Shown here in pieces: positions 5,379-6,161 of a stretch of DNA of 6,161 bases. The number at the start of each line of letters is the position of its first letter. Positions within the stretch are counted from its first letter, which is position 1. Under the pieces are notes generated by a model. It was not told where the DNA came from and ran no database searches. It saw only the letters and a list, made by a program, of their open reading frames with translations. This DNA comes from JALYJZ01 sp964476895 (GTDB lineage: Bacteria > Patescibacteriota > SICC01): the NCBI GenBank assembly GCA_964476895.1, contig CAYZCS010000040.1:1-6161 (forward strand), written 5' to 3'. A program made the translations under genes and the position numbers.

Positions 5379-5406
5379 TTGACAGCTCCGGGACCTGTGC
5401 TAAAGT
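5379..5406 (+). promoter_or_regulatory. Strong sigma70-type promoter for the Rpf-like gene
   Basis: A consensus -35 TTGACA (5379-5384), a 16-base spacer and TAAAGT (5401-5406), preceded by the TGC of an extended -10 (5398-5400). This is the best promoter in the window. The start would be at about 5412-5414, about 60 bases before the ATG. Confidence 0.75.
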
Positions 5407-5440
5407 TTGCACTCGTGTGCAACAGAGCACACGTTTTTTT
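5407..5440 (+). terminator. Attenuator-like hairpin in the 5' leader of the Rpf-like gene, with an alternative hairpin
   Basis: CGTGTGC (5414-5420) pairs perfectly with GCACACG (5427-5433) around the loop AACAGA, followed by seven Ts (5434-5440). This is a complete intrinsic terminator located before the gene. TTGCAC (5407-5412) can instead pair with GTGCAA (5417-5422), which uses the same bases as the terminator's left arm, so the two forms exclude each other. Transcripts from the promoter at 5379-5406 would start near 5413 and meet the terminator at once. Only transcripts from further upstream would contain the antiterminator arm. It may alternatively end an upstream leader RNA or act as a 5' stabilising hairpin. 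Confidence 0.6.
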
Positions 5441-5471
5441 ATTAGTAATGCGTAATCACGGAGGTTACTCC

Positions 5472-5963
5472 ATGAAACACATTCGACCAAAGAAGATGCT
5501 TTCAAACGCCGGCCGCGCCGGCGCGGTGATGGCTGCCGTGGTCCTGAGTCTTGGATCGACCGGCGCGGACGCCGTCCGGGGGGGCGCGTTCATCGCGACG
5601 GCCCCGTCGCTTGATCCGGACCCGATCGCCACGGATGGCGTGGATCCGATCGTCGAGCAGCGGGTCGTCAAGGTCGAGCCGACCCCGCCGCCAGCCCCGG
5701 CTCCGGTCGTGGCCCAGCAACAGAGTTATTCCAGCGGCGGCGGCAGCTGTTCCCTGAGCGATATCAAGCGCATGGAATCAGGCGGCGATTATCGCGCCCA
5801 GAACCCCGTCAGCACGGCCTCAGGCGCGTACCAGGTGCTGAACGGTACCTGGGGCGGTTACGGCGGCTATAGCCGCGCCGGAGACGCTCCTCCGGACGTC
5901 CAGGACAAGTTCGCGCGGGAGCTGTACGCCAAGCACGGTTCGCAGCCCTGGGTCGTCTGCTAG
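5472..5963 (+). CDS. Secreted transglycosylase-like (resuscitation-promoting factor type) protein
   Basis: The product has 163 residues. Rpf-type enzymes cleave the glycan strands of peptidoglycan in the cell wall and can wake dormant cells. A basic N-terminus (MKHIRPKKM) is followed by a hydrophobic signal segment (about 14-30) with a plausible cleavage site near GADA (31-34). A Pro/Ala-rich linker (66-91) leads to the catalytic domain (93-163): IKRMESGGDYRAQN (98-111) with catalytic Glu E102, SGAYQVLNGTWGGYGGY (117-133) and the closing QPWVVC (158-163). C93 and C163 probably form the Rpf-type disulfide. GGAGG (5460-5464) lies seven bases before ATG 5472 and fixes the start. The frame stays open for another 300 bases upstream, but that part overlaps the promoter and terminator hairpin. 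Its leader suggests regulated expression. Confidence 0.85.
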   Translation: MKHIRPKKMLSNAGRAGAVMAAVVLSLGSTGADAVRGGAFIATAPSLDPDPIATDGVDPIVEQRVVKVEPTPPPAPAPVVAQQQSYSSGGGSCSLSDIKRMESGGDYRAQNPVSTASGAYQVLNGTWGGYGGYSRAGDAPPDVQDKFARELYAKHGSQPWVVC

Positions 5964-5987
5964 ACGTTCAGACGCACGACGGACACA

Positions 5988-6016
5988 AGAAAACCGCCCC
6001 ACGAGGGCGGTTTTCT
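5988..6016. terminator. Bidirectional terminator after the Rpf-like gene
   Basis: A 12-bp perfect stem AGAAAACCGCCC (5988-5999) pairs with GGGCGGTTTTCT (6005-6016) around a five-base loop. The A-run on one arm and T-run on the other let it act on both strands. It fits the convergent layout with the minus-strand gene at the right edge. Confidence 0.88.
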
Positions 6017-6027
6017 GATTCCCTTTC

Positions 6028-6046
6028 GACCCGAACTTCCCGGGTC
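6028..6046. repeat. Small inverted repeat between convergent genes
   Basis: GACCCG (6028-6033) pairs with CGGGTC (6041-6046) around a seven-base loop. There is no T-run. TCTCG (6045-6049) could also pair with CGAGA (6062-6066). The stretch 6017-6132 holds no gene that I can support; it contains only this and the larger hairpin. Confidence 0.4.
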
Positions 6047-6074
6047 TCGTCAGTCGCTAGGCGAGAGGGTGGGG

Positions 6075-6115
6075 CGGCAGGCAATGGAGATATGGAATCT
6101 CGCATATGCCTGCCG
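6075..6115. repeat. 41-base imperfect hairpin (17 paired bases, five-base loop)
   Basis: CGGCAGGCA (6075-6083) pairs with TGCCTGCCG (6107-6115), then ATG/CAT (6084-6086 with 6103-6105) and GAGAT/ATCTC (6087-6091 with 6097-6101). There are single-base bulges at A6106 and G6102, and the loop is ATGGA. On the minus strand it follows the partial gene's stop by 17 bases. No U-run is present on either side, so it is not a simple terminator. It could be a palindromic repeat unit or a stable RNA end. Confidence 0.6.
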
Positions 6116-6132
6116 GACCCCGTGGTGCTTCG

Positions 6133-6161
6133 TCAGGCGGTGACCGGAACCTTCAGGCCCT
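6133..6161 (-). CDS. 3' end of a minus-strand gene (last 8 residues only), product unknown
   Basis: Reading leftward from the right edge gives GLKVPVTA and then TGA (6135-6133). Coding is inferred from GC-rich third positions and the stop lying next to a large hairpin and a bidirectional terminator. Too little is present to name a family. Confidence 0.3.

Noticed and set aside
5172..5471. 300-base in-frame N-terminal extension of the Rpf-like protein from TTG 5172, beginning with a signal-peptide-like stretch
   Set aside because: There is no SD site before TTG 5172, and the stretch overlaps a consensus promoter and an intrinsic terminator. The ATG at 5472 has a proper SD site and its own signal segment. 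The hydrophobic look comes from T-rich DNA.
6017..6075. A tRNA or other standard RNA gene, because of a TTCGACCCG stretch resembling a T-arm
   Set aside because: No acceptor, D-arm or anticodon arm could be built on either strand.
1..6161. CRISPR array, insertion sequence or integrase/att sites
   Set aside because: I found no regularly spaced repeats, no transposase or integrase coding sequence, and no tRNA that could serve as an attachment site.

Overview
The window reads as one gene-dense block of a GC-rich bacterial genome. It has seven confident plus-strand genes, at least one convincing unlisted small gene, and a minus-strand gene entering from the right edge. TGA is used as a stop, so the genetic code is standard. 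The gene set is a DUF4012 protein, a divergent YidC/Oxa1 insertase, a minimal SPFH protein, a small protein with a 'YQAVFLTNGQVYFGKL' motif, a PolB-type DEDDy exonuclease, a DUF4383 protein and an Rpf-like muralytic enzyme. I know this mix best from Patescibacteria (CPR; Saccharibacteria-like lineages) and partly from Actinobacteria. A high-GC Patescibacterium is my best guess. The assignment is inferred from family memory, not from a search.

Left part (1-3478): the DUF4012 gene overlaps the YidC-like gene by one base (TGATG), so they are probably co-transcribed and translationally coupled. After a 67-base gap with two possible promoters comes a short SPFH gene with no coiled-coil tail. It is followed by a 39-residue single-span membrane protein (3287-3406). 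All four products are expected at the membrane.

Middle (3479-5142): the 'GQVYFGKL' protein has its own promoter, a strong Shine-Dalgarno (SD) site and a strong terminator. The exonuclease gene follows with almost no 5' leader and ends in a perfect 20-base palindrome that contains its stop codon. The DUF4383 gene has a promoter whose whole spacer is an inverted repeat. A 13-codon upstream ORF overlaps its start codon, and a clear terminator follows it.

Right part (5143-6161): a 330-base, locally AT-rich noncoding leader precedes the Rpf-like gene. It contains a foldable region with a faint likeness to the c-di-AMP (ydaO) riboswitch, two terminator-like hairpins, a mutually exclusive antiterminator pairing and a near-consensus promoter. 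c-di-AMP riboswitches are known to control rpf-type genes in Actinobacteria, so this leader is the most interesting region of the window. A bidirectional terminator, a 41-base hairpin and the last codons of a minus-strand gene close the window.

A recurring theme is the short distance between -10-like boxes and start codons. Four ORFs have the start codon 6-9 bases after the box, which suggests leaderless or near-leaderless mRNAs, while three other genes have good SD sites.
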